A DNA stretch of 64,000 bases from NCBI GenBank assembly GCA_033439255.1, contig CM065878.1, positions 1,240,001-1,304,000 of the forward strand, written 5' to 3'. The position numbers and the translations under genes were made by a program. How positions within the stretch are numbered: the stretch's first letter is position 1; each line of letters starts with the position of its first letter. The notes beneath the pieces are model-generated. The model ran no database searches and was not told the origin of the DNA. It saw nothing but the letters and a program-made list of their open reading frames with translations. The stretch is from Hericium rajendrae. Taxonomy: Eukaryota > Basidiomycota > Agaricomycetes > Russulales > Hericiaceae. Shown here one piece after another: positions 46,097 to 57,341 of the stretch.

Positions 46097-49000
46097 GTAG
46101 ACTGTCGGATGTTTGGCATTTGGAGGGCAGCATGCAATCATTTCGTCTAGCGGGCTTTACTTCAGGGATCGACCCCAGATACGAATCTGTACATCCCTGC
46201 AGTCGCCTCTTGAATGCTAATCCTGGTCAAGATCCTTGTGGAGATGAATGCAATCACAGCATTCAGACATTCAAAGAGCTTATTGGACGAGAAGGATATA
46301 GATATCGTCCCAGTTGAGTGCAAGTTCCGGATTCGGACTAACAGAGGATAGAAATCATCAGACGTGTCAGATGCGTGTAACACGCGCCGCATCGCGTTTG
46401 CTAATGCTTGAAGCCGACCGTCATCATGTCTCCGCAACGACCATGGACTAATCCGACAAGGTAGACAGTTAAGCAAGCCACGCGAGGCCATAGTCCTCAC
46501 ACGGCTGAGGAACCATGGGTTTCGACTGTGATCACGTCAAAATCGATTGTCAAGATGTGACTCCGAACCCCCAAGTCCCGATGTCGACTCACTAGCATTC
46601 GACAACTCTGAGCAGCTCTGAGCTCTCCAGCCTATCCATAGATCGTAGAACAAATGCCTGGCACGACCTCGGGAGCTTACTACGCCGCGAAGTCCAATGG
46701 CTGGTACTTCACCTGGTGTCTCGATCCTTCGTCCTATAGCATCTCATCTCCTTCAAGCGGCCGGGCTTCTCGTACTCAACCAGATCCCAATCTTCACGAA
46801 TCCACAATTAATTACATGTGTCAGTCCCTTCCAAGATTGGCTACGATTTCAGCAACGATCTCTCGACAAAGTTCGCATGAGGCCAGCCGTCTCTCAGTCG
46901 TGTAGGCCGCTAGAGGCTCGGGAGTCCCGGGTAGGCTCTGACAATCAAAAATTCAGGATCAGCCATCAAAGACCCATCTTTCCGTACAAGACCGGGACAC
47001 GAGGCCAACCTCGATGCGCTGACGTTCTTTATGAACAGCATGCCCATCGTCCGGCTGGGCGGCATGCCGCCAGCCCCATCTTCATCGCTTCAATCGCATG
47101 CCATCACTACGGCCATCGCACATACGCTCGAAATACCCTGGAGGAGCACCGCTACGCCTGAACGAGCTCTCTGCCGCCTCCTTCGTCCCTCATTCTTGAA
47201 AACTGCATGCGATTGCAGACGTGTCGCGACGCGTGCAGAAATACACGACTTGCTCGATGCACCGGCCATACCAACAGCCCGGGAGGCCTGCGCATCTGAA
47301 TGCTCGAAAGGCTGATCAGAAACCATCTCGCGGAGGCGAACTACGGGCGCATCCTGCGGTACCTTCGTCGAGCACGTTCTCGAGCGGATGTCCCGCCCTC
47401 GATAGCCGCGCTTCTACATTCGCTGGTTTTCCTCGCTGCATAGCCCATGTATCACTGCAAAGCCGCATATGTTGTCCCAAAGGACATGGCCATCGCGAAC
47501 AGCTCAGCACTTCTCTGGCCTCGCAGTGATTTCTGCATGATGATCTGGATGCACCCGGATGACGAGGCGACTTTGTGCGCGGCGGCGGTCCAGCTTCTCG
47601 TGAACGTCAGGGTGGCCAGACCAGCTCATGATGTCATTTATGGAGTGATCTCTGATTTCCATTGTGTTATCGTGCGGATCGGGCGTTCGAGCGGTGGGAC
47701 GTTTATTCACACACCTCCGTGGCCCTTCCTACCTACGTGGTACGCAACTTCATCCTTTACACCCGGAATCGCCGCGCTCGGGCGTCTTTTCTGTCTACCG
47801 GATTGTCGTATCGCATCTAGTCTGATGCAACGGCCTCTACGGGCTATGCGGGCGAGGACGAAGAACTTGAGAGAGACTCGTATGAAGCGTAGGTTACCTC
47901 CGCACCGGCGTCATGTTCGGCCAGGTACTAACAGGTATCCTCCAGCGCATCGCGGGTATCCTGTCACACAGGCTGCTTTTACACGTCTGCTTGTGTCGCT
48001 GCTGCTGCCAGTACGGTGCTCCACGATGTCATCAGCAACAGCAGGGGCGCGCAGTACCGCCTCGCTGCCATGTTCCCAGAAGATGGCACGCAGCGCCTCC
48101 GGGCGTCTTCCAGCATACCACAGGCGCGGCTCCTCTGTGCTATGTTTGATGCACTTCTAGATGACGGCTCGAGATCGAGCTGCATGTCATCCGGCACTTA
48201 TGGATGCGCGATACGATTCAGAAGAGGACAACAGCTTGTACGTCGTTTCGCAGGTGCGCATGGCGGAGCGAGCATCGTGGAACCAATTATTCTATTCGTA
48301 GTGACAAGGAAGAATGATCTCATTGTACATTTACAGGCGTTGAGTCTACGACCATCGTCATCGTCAATATGATGGTGATCACATAAGTTATCCGAACTCG
48401 AATGTTGTACTTTGCTCGTATATGGTTGTAATATCCCGTGTGTTCTTGTATTTTATCCATCAACATCACCCGTTTGTGTGCTGATATCATCCGGTGGAGT
48501 CTAGCAGCTTGAACAATTGGAAGGTTTAATCGATGTTAATCATGACGAGCTCATCATTCCGGGATGTTGTCAACGACGGTGATGCTGCTGCTCTATAGGC
48601 AGTAACCCTCTAAACCCATCCCGATTCACACTGCCTGAGATCTATCACCCGGCAACCAGGTTGCCCCGCTACATCGTCTCTGATCCGTCGTCCCGTCGTC
48701 AGCACCGATGAATTATTCGGTAATTCAGTTGAGATCGTTCTGGCCTTCATGTATCTGAGGTCTTTGTAAAGTGGGGGGTACTCCAGTTGATCGTTGCAAC
48801 ACGGTATGTAATGAAAACCATTTCTGAGCAGCTCACATCCGACGTCTGCGTCCACAGGACACGATCGAGGCCCTTCAGCTATTTGCTTGAGCAGTGTCCC
48901 AGACCCGCCGAATGGACAAGGCCTGTACTAGATACTCGGGAACATCATCATCAGAATCTTGATTCGACGTATGGGGTTCGGAACCCCACAACATGCTGTG

Positions 49001-49239
49001 CACTGACCGCATCGGTGATGCCCAGGCTGTATGAAATTTTACTCATGCACCTTCCATAGCCGTTGTCTTTTGTCTTAATGAGGGTTTGGACGGTTGGCTC
49101 GTCAAGATGAGATTCAGGGTCGACGCTGGGCAACATCGTAGAAGACGCCCTTATTGGTATATAGAGGTACCGGGGAGGACGAGCCATTCTCCCTGACATC
49201 GCGAAACGAGGGCAATCCCATTCACGTCCATCGCTAACC
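46097..49239. other. 3.1 kb of apparently decayed sequence
   Basis: Stretches of protein-like sequence occur in changing frames, for example NAWHDLGSLLRREVQWL (about 46662) and FFMNSMPIVRLGGMPPAP (about 47025), interrupted by stops that introns do not remove cleanly. The clearest piece is reported separately (47447-48160). No recognisable repeat or RNA gene. The last 0.9 kb (48370-49239) holds nothing I can name apart from the upstream region of the next gene. Confidence 0.35.
47447..48160 (+). pseudogene. Hypothetical protein fragment (237-codon open frame)
   Basis: The open frame contains a stretch with natural composition: WMHPDDEATLCAAAVQLLVN, AHDVIYGVISDFHCVIVRIG, FIHTPPWPFLPTWYATS, TPGIAALGRLFCL. 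The motif VISDFHCVIVRI followed by a Pro-rich PPWPFLP resembles hypothetical proteins seen in agaricomycetes, but I cannot name a domain. The second half turns into Arg-rich sequence that looks out of frame; GVMFGQ in another frame near 47915 may be the true continuation. Probably a decayed or partly mis-spliced gene. Confidence 0.35.
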
Positions 49240-50139
49240 ATGCTAGCTCACGCTAAACCGCTGTGTGCACCTATGCTAGATGATGTTCAGCAGACTATGC
49301 CCTCACTCACTCCAAATATGCCTGTCCCTGTGCATCATCGCGAAGATTCGTCATCATCCTCATCCTTCTCCTTCACGATGCAGTCGCGCCCTCCTTCCTA
49401 CCACCGCGAAGACACGTTGACCCTCCACAAGGCGGAGAGCCAGCAATCTCTTCGACCGCGCCCGCTTCCTCTTCTACCATTGCCGCAATACTCCCCGTCG
49501 CCGTCGCCGTCCATGCGATCGTCCTTTTCCAGCGATTCCACAGCCTCTTCGTCGAGCGCCACGACCACACACTCGTTCAATTCGTCTTCTTCCATGTCCA
49601 CATCTTCGCGGCCGCTCCCTACCGTACCGATTAAGCCTCCGCCTCGCTCCCACTCGTTGAACAAGCTCGCTCCACTCCCTCCTGCCCCGTCTGTACCGCC
49701 CCCCTTGAGCCCCGCAGCCCTATCTCCCATCTCACCATGCGTGCTGCCACCACCACCACCCGCAGAGGTCCGACGCAAGAATCTGAACAAGCTCCGTCGC
49801 CACCTAGGCGAAGCAATCCCGTCCATGCTCGTGCCCCTCCCAGCGGCAATCAACAGGAAGAGCAGCGACGACGAGCAAGGACAGACGAATCTGAGCATGC
49901 ACAGCGAGGAACAGGACGTATACCGCGATGTGGATCCTGAAGCGCTTGCGTTCGCGGCGGCATCGGCGGCGGCGCAGCAGATGCGGCAGGGTGCCGTGGT
50001 GGCGTTGGCCGTGCCCGAGGAGGAGCGGCGCGCGATGCATCGGCATCTGAGCATGAAGTGGATTCGGGAGCGGAAGGGAAAGCGGTGGACGGAGGACAAC
50101 TATGGCGTGGTTGCACATGCGCTGCGCAACCTTCGCTAA
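49240..50139 (+). CDS. Hypothetical Ser/Pro-rich protein with conserved-looking C-terminus
   Basis: Single exon of 299 residues from the ATG at 49240. The first 170 residues are low complexity (Ser and Pro tracts, PPPRSHSLNKLAPLPPAPS). The C-terminal third is more ordered: EVRRKNLNKLRRHLGEAIP, DVDPEALAFAAASAAAQQM, HRHLSMKWIRERKGKRW, EDNYGVVAHALRNLR. This C-terminal block looks like a conserved module of unknown function; the helix before it is basic. No signal peptide or membrane helix. It could be a regulator or scaffold, but nothing in the neighbourhood supports a guess. Confidence 0.6.
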   Translation: MLAHAKPLCAPMLDDVQQTMPSLTPNMPVPVHHREDSSSSSSFSFTMQSRPPSYHREDTLTLHKAESQQSLRPRPLPLLPLPQYSPSPSPSMRSSFSSDSTASSSSATTTHSFNSSSSMSTSSRPLPTVPIKPPPRSHSLNKLAPLPPAPSVPPPLSPAALSPISPCVLPPPPPAEVRRKNLNKLRRHLGEAIPSMLVPLPAAINRKSSDDEQGQTNLSMHSEEQDVYRDVDPEALAFAAASAAAQQMRQGAVVALAVPEEERRAMHRHLSMKWIRERKGKRWTEDNYGVVAHALRNLR

Positions 50140-50618
50140 GAGCAGGGCATCCGGGCTTACCTTCAAGCTGTCTGGAGCTTCTTGCTTGGTCGTTTGTTCG
50201 AAGTTTACACCCTTAAGATTCTGACCTTCATTGCACATATGGACGGTGGTGGACTTGGACGAATCACTATCTCGAAGCATATGCATCAGCTGTCACGCTC
50301 GTGTAAACGTACCTTTGTGCCCTCATACTTATTGTTCAGTTGTCGAGTCGCCTACTTATTGTATAAGAAGCATCTGCGGCAGTTTCAGCGATACAAAAAC
50401 AAAACTCCCGCTCCTTGAGGGGACCATTATGGGCGTCGAGCAAAGGTCAAGAAGCTATAGCAGGGTGTGATACGTTTGAACGCGTAACAGACGCGAGCGA
50501 CGCGAATACGCAGCACGCGTTATTTGGATGTTTGCCCTACTGTACAGTTGCCTCAAGCCACCCATTCTCAATTGGGACTCTTAAGCGCTCATTACCCTCA
50601 CCCGCACATCTCTCTACA
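50140..50618. other. Upstream region of the ribosomal protein L28 gene
   Basis: No gene seen. It includes the 3' region of the Ser/Pro-rich gene and the promoter of the L28 gene; pyrimidine-rich sequence just before the ATG (50580-50618) is typical of fungal ribosomal protein genes. Confidence 0.45.
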
Positions 50619-51615
50619 ATGTCCTCCGATCTTGAGTGGCTCCTTCTCCGCGTAAGTTTCTGCTACTTTGGCGGTACAATGATTCGGGAGAACTGACGAT
50701 TTTTCTTTGTTTCTGCGATTTTATAGAAGAACAACTCCTTCACTGTGAAGCGAGTTCCTGAGGGACCGACTTTCACGAAGGAGCCAGTGCGTATCTCTCA
50801 TCCCTGACAGGATCTGTGCAGCAAAAGGCTTACAGTTTCTTGTCGGATAGGGCAATCTCAGGAACATTCATTCGCACAAGTACTCGGGTCTCGCCAACCA
50901 GAAGGTTTGCTCAGCCGTATTCGAAACTTGTAACTGCCTGACGGACCTCGATCAGACCATTGACGTGCGCTCGACACCCCAGGGCATTGCGATCACCCAC
51001 CGCAAGAAGAACGCCTCGATCCGCGCCGTCCGGTCCGCGCGCAAGACCACCGTCATCAGCTCGCGCACCGGCCCCCGCCGTGCTTTGGGTATTGGCGCCA
51101 GCCTCGCCAAGCGCGGTTATCGCCCCGACCTCCGCTCTGTGAGCCTCTTCTTCTTACCTTCATTCGCTTTTTTTCGTCCTTTTCTTTTCTTCTTGTGTTT
51201 GGAATTGGATTAGAAGAAATGCACTCTCGTTAGAACCCACTGGACACACGTCCCAAGGCGTTATGAAGGATGGGCGTGGACATGTTTGCAAAAGCGATCC
51301 CAATCCAGCCGGAGTCGATCAAACTCCACTGGATAACTCTCCTACGCTATCGGAACTCGTACGGTTGCGCCACGCGAGCGTCCGACGAATTGGTGATGAC
51401 ATCCGTATTTTCTTCTATATTCATCGTTTTTGCCCTTCTCGTTCGATATCTTTAATCGCCGTTGCCGTTACTGTGTGGTGAGCTATTACTGACCAGCTTT
51501 GCTCACACAGGCCGCCGTCGCCCGCGTCTCTGCCCTCATTGCCGCACAAAAGGAGCCCGGGGAAGAGCCTCCGAAGAAGCTCAGGGGAAAGAAGGCGAAG
51601 CTTCTCCCTGTCTAA
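50619..51615 (+). CDS. RPL28: 60S ribosomal protein L28 (eL28)
   Basis: The ATG at 50619 gives MSSDLEWLLLR, then after a 75-nt intron KNNSFTVKRVPEGPTFTKEP, then GNLRNIHSHKYSGLANQK, TIDVRSTPQGIAITHRKKN, ASIRAVRSARKTTVISSRTG, IGASLAKRGYRPDLR, and the last exon AAVARVSALIAAQKEPGEE to LRGKKAKLLPV, stop at 51615. This is the eL28 family of the large cytosolic subunit, about 145 residues as usual. Five exons. The last intron (about 51140-51510, some 370 nt) is several times longer than the others and may carry a small nucleolar RNA. It is followed within 5 kb by two other ribosomal protein genes. Confidence 0.93.
51391..51494 (+). ncRNA. Candidate C/D box snoRNA in the long L28 intron
   Basis: Inside the 370-nt intron a C-box sequence GTGATGA (51393-51399) is followed about 90 nt later by a D-box CTGA (51489-51492). 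Flanking bases can form a short terminal stem (TTGG with CCAG, one wobble pair). The size and the host (ribosomal protein intron) fit C/D snoRNAs. I could not identify a guide target. Boxes this short occur by chance, so this is tentative. Confidence 0.3.
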
Positions 51616-52065
51616 ATCCATACTTTCCATCCCTCCATCTCCACCTCCACCCCATGATTATCGAGCATATGCGCATGTTGTGCCATCAGAGCAATAAATA
51701 TGAGACATGTATAGGGCGAATCCTTGAAACTCCTACGCAGTCAGATCAGTCGCAACTTCGAAAGTCAAGTGCGTTATGTTTTCAGACAAGGCAGCTCGTC
51801 GCGCAAAGTGGAGAAGAGCCAGTGTCCTACCGGTGCGGGCTCCGTTACTCGTGAAGTCTGATAATCATACTCTCACCTGCGTTCTCTTGTTGCCATGTCT
51901 ACCCTGGACCACAGATGATATAGAATGCCACAACAAATGCAAGATTGCGCTGGACACAATGATAGCCTAATTTACACATGAAAGCACGGAATAACAGTAC
52001 ATTGAGCACGCGTTCAGCCTTCAATTCCGGAACTTCAAACCATTGTTCTTTTCTTCGATCGCTCT
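51616..52065. other. Convergent 3' region
   Basis: 3' untranslated sequence of L28 with an AATAAA at 51694, and the 3' region of the small basic protein gene on the other strand. No gene seen. Confidence 0.45.
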
Positions 52066-52535
52066 TCAAATGCCGAAGGTCTTCTGCGCCGGCTGGCTGA
52101 TCCTACCAGCTCCGCCGACGTTGGCCTTGCCACCAAATCCATCCCTGCGCGGGCGGTTCTCCTCGGCCTTGCGCGCCGCGCTCTCGCGGAAGCGCCACTC
52201 CATGTCGGGTGAGCCGCGGCCCTGCTTCTTCTCCTTCTTCGGCACCTCTTCCTCGGTGTTGGTGTGAGGCGGCGGGTGCGTCGGTCGGAGGCGCAGGGCG
52301 CGGGTAGTCGGCAGGCTCGCCCGGGGAGGGAGCATTGCCCTCGCTGGTAGAATAAATGATGTGAATGCATATGCATGTGGAAAGACTTGCCTCGAGACAT
52401 TGGGCTTGGGCTTGCCTGATGGGATGGACATGCGACGTCCGCCGACGCGCACTGGTCGCGAGGTCAGGTCAGGCGCGTGCACGGTATATTGGAAGACTCA
52501 CTGGCAGGGGGGTGCTGGGAAGCGATTGAGGCCAT
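52066..52535 (-). CDS. Small basic protein, function unknown
   Basis: The ATG at 52535 (MASIASQHPPA) is joined over a 50-nt intron (52501-52452) to MRVGGRRMSIPSGKPKPNVS. Next is a possible 47-nt intron with a GC donor (GCAAGT) and CCAG acceptor (about 52391-52345). The C-terminus EEEVPKKEKKQGRGSP, DMEWRFRESAARKAEEN, RRDGFGGKANVGGAGR ends with ISQPAQKTFGI at 52066. It is small, charged and probably RNA- or ribosome-associated by composition only. Using the GC-AG intron puts the next stretch (EGNAPSPGEPADYPRPAPP) in a different frame from the C-terminus, so either another tiny intron or a frame error remains; without that intron the frame is open throughout. No family recognised. Confidence 0.5.
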
Positions 52536-52996
52536 GATTTGGGTGTGTGGAAGTGTGTTGGGTGGTCGAATGTGAGAGGGGGATGCAGGGAGACGACGTT
52601 GCGCTGCAGAATATATAGCAGATCGAAGGCGTTGTGGGGTGCAGTGCGGGGGAAGGGTCACGCGAGCGCAAGCTCCTGGGAAGTGAACCCGACGCGTATC
52701 AGGCGCGCTTGTTCTCCTTGTGTTGCCGTCCTTCCATCATCTACCTTTTTGTTCTCTGGTTGCAAAGCACAGGCCACAAAGAAGAACAAGAAGTGTCTTT
52801 GTATAAGTACGCATACTTACGCCCTTAGTACTTTTGTGAATTTGGAAGCCGACGTAGCTCAAGGAGATTCTAACGCCGGTGCAGAAGACACGCCTGCGGA
52901 ACGGGCCTTGATCAGTTCTTCTTAACACTCTGGCACATCACACGTCCTTTTCCTTTTACACAACCATCATTCTTTGACCTGTACACGACCTTTATC
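52536..52996. other. Divergent promoter region
   Basis: Between the starts of the small basic protein gene (minus) and the Trf4-type polymerase gene (plus). Short frames only; no RNA gene or repeat noticed. Confidence 0.4.
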
Positions 52997-54753
52997 ATGC
53001 CTATCGAGGTGACCGGACCTTTACCTGCCAGTGAAGTAGCATCAGATTCCATAGCGCCAAAAGACGTCGTCCAGGACAGCTCCAGCCAGAGGAAAAGGCC
53101 ACGAAAGCGAAAACGCGGGAATCGCGAGGACGACGCTGATGTGCCTCTGCCCCTCGAGAAGCAGCCTTTGTACACGCCGTGGCTTTCATCTCTTGGTCCA
53201 ACAATCGCGGACGATGAAACCGAAGAACAAAGGTACGTCAACGTGCCTCTCGTGCTGCTTTCTTACATTCAGGGTGCTGATAGGAGGTTATGGCGTTTGT
53301 TCAGATTGCACGACGAGATCGTGGGATATGCCGGATACATACTACCAACGACTCAGGAGAAACGCGCCCGGGACCGGCTCATCTCACGCATCGAAAACGT
53401 GCTCAAGCGTCGGTTCCCAGATGGTATCATCCATGTGTATGGCAGTGTCAGCACAAATCTGTGTCTGCCAAACGGGTGAGCGGTCTGGACTTCCGTTTTA
53501 GTGTCGCGAAGCTAAGGGCTTCTGCTTCGCCGCAGCGACGTCGATGTCGTTATTGAGACCAGAGGAGTTACGACCACCGAGCAGATGAAAAACGCCTTGT
53601 TTCAGGTCCGAAACATGCTACAGCGAGCGGACTTAGCAGCTAGCCTCTTCGTGGTCTCTCGCGCCCGCGTGCCCGTCATCAATATGGTATCCACACCCGA
53701 AACAGGTACTTTCTACGCCCCAAATCTTCTATGCGACCTTGTAAGTGACGGATAAGCACAGGATCTTTCAACATTGACATCACGATCAATGGTCTCGAGG
53801 GTGTACAAGCCATTAGCATCATCAAGGACTACCTCGCGCAGATGCCGGCGCTGCGGTACCTAATCCTCGTGCTGAAATGCTTGTTCGAACAGCACAATCT
53901 GCATTCGGCCGCGACGGGCGGCCTGAGCAGTTATGCATCGACGTGTATGGTCATCAGTTTCCTGCAGGTCTGTCTCTCCTTTTGCATCTACCGTCTAGAC
54001 ACTTAACGGAGTTGTTTTGTGCCCGCCAGCTGAACCCGGCAAAGCGCTCGAAGGAATTCCTCGAGCAGCCTATCAAGTCCAAGTCATTGGGCATCCTGCT
54101 CATGGACTTGCTCAAGTACTACGGCGACGACTTCCTCTATACAGAGTCCTGCATATCTGTGCGCGACGCGGAGCTCAAGTCTAAGGAGGCAAAAGGCTGG
54201 GCGGATGAAAATCAGCCTGGGAGACTGTCAATCGAGTGCCTCGTCCATTCTGGTCAGTGGCCCTTGCTGGTTTCAGTTGAGATTGACCGGCCAGGATAGA
54301 ATTGCTGATTTGACTGTAACGCAGAGAACGACATTGCGAAAGCGACGGGCAGAATCCGTCAGGTCAGAGAGCTGTTCCAGGCGTCGTACAAGTCGCTTGC
54401 CGAGGCAAGTCTGCAGAGTACGACAAACAATCTTCTCGGGACGATCATCCGGCTTTCGCAAGAGGTCAGTCTGCTATTTCCAGCTTCAATGCTCCCGTAG
54501 ATTACTGAGAGTGGTCTGAAAACAGACACTGGACAGACGCGAACGATTGCGAGAGATCGGCGAATCGAGAGACTATGCCCAGCCTTCGAGTGCGGGGCAT
54601 CATAGGCAGGAATTGCCGTACCACTACCAGCCGCCGCACTACTACCAGCAGCGGACCTACTACCCTCCACCACAACCCGCATATCCATACCATGGACAGT
54701 CTAGCTCTTCGCGAGACCAATCATATCATTCAAACAAGCGACCCCGAAGATAA
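52997..54753 (+). CDS. Non-canonical poly(A) polymerase, Trf4/Cid14 type
   Basis: The ATG at 52997 (MPIEVTGPLPASEVASDS). A basic nuclear region (RKRPRKRKRGN) is followed by TPWLSSLG, RLFRLHDEIVGYAGYILPT and the nucleotidyltransferase core: HVYGSVSTNLCLPNG and, after an intron, DVDVVIE with the catalytic Asp pair. The third Asp is in GSFNIDITINGLEG. The PAP-associated part has LRYLILVLKCLFEQHNLH, GGLSSYASTCMVISFLQ, SLGILLMDLLKYYGDDFLY and ATGRIRQVRELFQASYKSL. The Tyr/Pro-rich C-terminus ends HSNKRPRR at 54753. Trf4-type enzymes add short poly(A) tails to aberrant nuclear RNAs in the TRAMP complex to feed the exosome. All three catalytic residues are present. Eight or so short introns, all frame-consistent. 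Confidence 0.92.
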
Positions 54754-55024
54754 CATCCTTCGCTAACCATTCTTGCAATCCAATGCTTTATCCACCGCAT
54801 CATTCTATTCGTACCGCTGACACGCACTCTTGTTCATCTGTAAAGATACCCGATTCTGTAAATGTGGATTCGAGAAGTAGGCATCCCATCCATAGTCTTG
54901 TATGTTCCTCCTTATGCAGCGCAATCTTAGTCTGGCACATGAATAGTTTTGCATATGGGCCATAGACATGAAAGCAGGATAACGGACATAAGACAGAAGT
55001 GGATATCAGATACATGGGGGCTGA
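54754..55024. other. Convergent 3' region
   Basis: Between the ends of the poly(A) polymerase gene and the S9 gene. No gene seen. Confidence 0.5.
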
Positions 55025-55886
55025 TCACTCGTCCTCTTCCTCCTCTTCGCCGCCCTCCTCCTTCTTGGCCGCGGCAGCAGCGCGCTTGCGCTTGACGCGA
55101 CCAGGACGGCCTCCACCGTATGGCGAGGTAAGGGCGAAGTCAATGTGTTTTTGGGAGTCGAGACGGACGACGAACGACGGGACGTTGACGATCTGCTTGC
55201 CGACACTGCAATACCACCACAAAAACTCGTCAGCTTCACATTCCGCTCAGACAACCGAACGCACACACCGGATGTGACGCTGGCGGATCAGGACACGCGC
55301 GTGATGGATCGACTTGGCGAGGCCGCTCTTGAATACCTGGGTCTGGAGGCGGCGCTCCAAGAAGTCCTCGATCTTCAGCGCGAGCACGTAATCGAGACGC
55401 ATGCGCGACTCGTCGAGCACACCGATGCGCACGAGCCGGCGGATGAGGGCGTTACCCTCGAACAGACGCTTCGGGTCCTTGTCGTCGAGCTTGAGCAGCT
55501 CACGGGCAGCACGACGGATCTTGGACAGGATGAGGGCAATGCGCCAGATCTCGCGCTTGTTGCGCAGGCCGTACTCGCCGGCGAGCTGGGACGCGAAAAA
55601 CGCGACGAATTCAGCCGGAGTCTTGTGCGGCAAATTGAGATGTGTGCATACCTTCAGCTCGGCATCGAGACGAGCCGATTCATAAGGTCGACGGGGGACC
55701 TTGTAGCTGTTTAGATCATAAACATGGGGCACGGCTTATGGTCAGCAACGTGTTATCCCTCCACACGAAGTGGATCTTGAAGTAGCAATAAAAAGCTCAC
55801 GTCTTGCTGTGGTTCCTCGGGGCCCTACAGTGATAGGTTAACATACGACAGCCCTGGCCACAGGAAGAATGACATTACCTGGGCAT
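55025..55886 (-). CDS. RPS9: 40S ribosomal protein S9 (uS4)
   Basis: The ATG at 55886 begins a tiny first exon (MPR), joined to APRNHSKT, then [18 protein letters not shown], then [96 protein letters not shown], and the last exon [37 protein letters not shown]. The S4 RNA-binding motif covers the [10 protein letters not shown] to RQRHIR part. The Glu-rich C-terminal tail (GGEEEEEDE) is a fungal feature. About 195 residues. uS4 helps set decoding accuracy in the small subunit. The gene is divergent from the L21 gene with only 285 bp between the two start codons. Confidence 0.95.
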
Positions 55887-56171
55887 TTTGCTTGAGGAGG
55901 AACGGAAGGGATATGGAGAGAGGGCCTTGCTTGTCTTGCCTTGACGAAGAAACGGGTGCTCGCGGGAGGTGGCGTCAACTCAAGGTTTGGCGCCCAGCCA
56001 CAACTATACAGTCTACATCAGCCACCCGGGAATTGCCGGACACCCAACTTTCGAGGCGCGAAGTACTCGACACCGACACCAACGACGCCCTCCGCCCCCG
56101 ACAAATAATGTGAGTATGTCCGTTGCTGCAGTCGACGGAGTGCTGACGGACGTCCGAACGCAGTCCTCAAG
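55887..56171. promoter_or_regulatory. Shared divergent promoter of S9 and L21 genes
   Basis: The two ribosomal protein genes start 285 bp apart in opposite directions, so regulatory sites must be shared or overlapping. A possible 5'-untranslated intron of the L21 gene lies at its right end (GTGAGTATG at 56109 to CGCAG at 56162). No TATA box is evident, as is common for ribosomal protein genes. Specific factor sites cannot be named from sequence alone. Confidence 0.6.
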
Positions 56172-56828
56172 ATGCCGCACTCCTTCGGTTACCGCGCGCG
56201 TACGCGCGACATGTTCAAGCGGGGCTTCAAGGGTGCGTATGCCTTCACGTCTGTGAAAGCTCCGCCGTTTATCTCTTTCGCAATGCAGAGCACGGCCAAA
56301 TCAAGCTCTCCATTTACTTGATTCCCTACCACATTGGCGACATTGTTGACATCAAGGCCAATGCCGCGCAGCAAAAGGGCATGCCCCATAAATTCTACCA
56401 CGGGTGCGTTTGACTTAGGCATAAACATTGTAGCTGTCATCTGAAGAGGGACATTTGCAGCCGCACTGGTATCGTTTACAATGTCACCCCTCACGCCGTT
56501 GGTGTTATCGTCAACAAGGTCGTTGGCAACCGCTACCTCGAGAAGCGCGTGAACCTCCGTGTCGAGCACATTAAGCACTCGAAGTGCCGACAGGAATTCT
56601 TGGACCGGGTGAAGCGCAACCAAAAGCTGCGTGAGGAGGCGAAGGCCAAGGGCGGTGCGCCATCCCCGTCTTCCGAAGTTTGAGCTCTCGTATTGATTAT
56701 ACGATGCTTTTGCAGAGCGTATCCCGACGAAGCGTTTCCCCGGCCGGCCCCGTGAGGCGCACACTGTCGTTGTCGGTGACAACACTCCCAAGACCATCAC
56801 GCCTATTCCTTACGAGACCACTATCTAA
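56172..56828 (+). CDS. RPL21: 60S ribosomal protein L21 (eL21)
   Basis: The ATG at 56172 ([20 protein letters not shown]), then [97 protein letters not shown], and [20 protein letters not shown] ending with [13 protein letters not shown]. This is full-length eL21 (about 160 residues) of the large cytosolic subunit, with three short introns. It shares a promoter region with S9, which suggests coordinated expression. Confidence 0.95.
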
Positions 56829-57341
56829 AATGCGAGACGTTTGCGGGGTGTGTTGGTGCTGAGTGGTGGCTTGCGCATTATTGTTAGGTTCCTCATGTCT
56901 TTTTCTAGTCTTATCCTCCGCTATGAACCCCATGCAATGATTAAGCAGAGCATGACCACTTGTAGCTTTTAGCGATCTTTCATGAGCTTTGCATCTGAGG
57001 AACCTTCATTGCGAGAGTGCTAGTGCTTGTCTGAGACCTACAATCGTGCCCACGGAGTCCAACGGGCTTTCGCGGTAGTCACAACTACTGTGTCATGCAC
57101 ACCATTCAAGACTGATACTTGGCAATCCATCCGAACTCACCACAAATTTTGCGATACGAATTTATACCGGTAGGTTCGGACCGGCCCTATCATCGGGGAA
57201 ACCTCTGGAAACTGTACCATATAACGAAGCGGCGGAATCCCTGAATACCAGAATACTTCATCTTACCCCATAATCCCCCTCCTTCAAAGGTTTGACAAGG
57301 TCGAGTTGGACCAATCACACCGTCCTGATATTCTCCGCAAG
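56829..57341. other. Intergenic, no gene seen
   Basis: 3' region of L21 and upstream region of the gluconokinase gene. A small hairpin-like CCGGTAGGTTCGGACCGG lies near 57168. No RNA gene recognised. Confidence 0.4.

Noticed and set aside
46660-47520. Cytochrome P450 pseudogene suggested by AYVVPKDMAIANSSAL
   Set aside because: No heme-binding Cys motif, ExxR or I-helix was found in any frame nearby, so the resemblance is too short.
57306-57341. Upstream extension of the gluconokinase frame
   Set aside because: It begins with TTG; the first ATG is at 57342.
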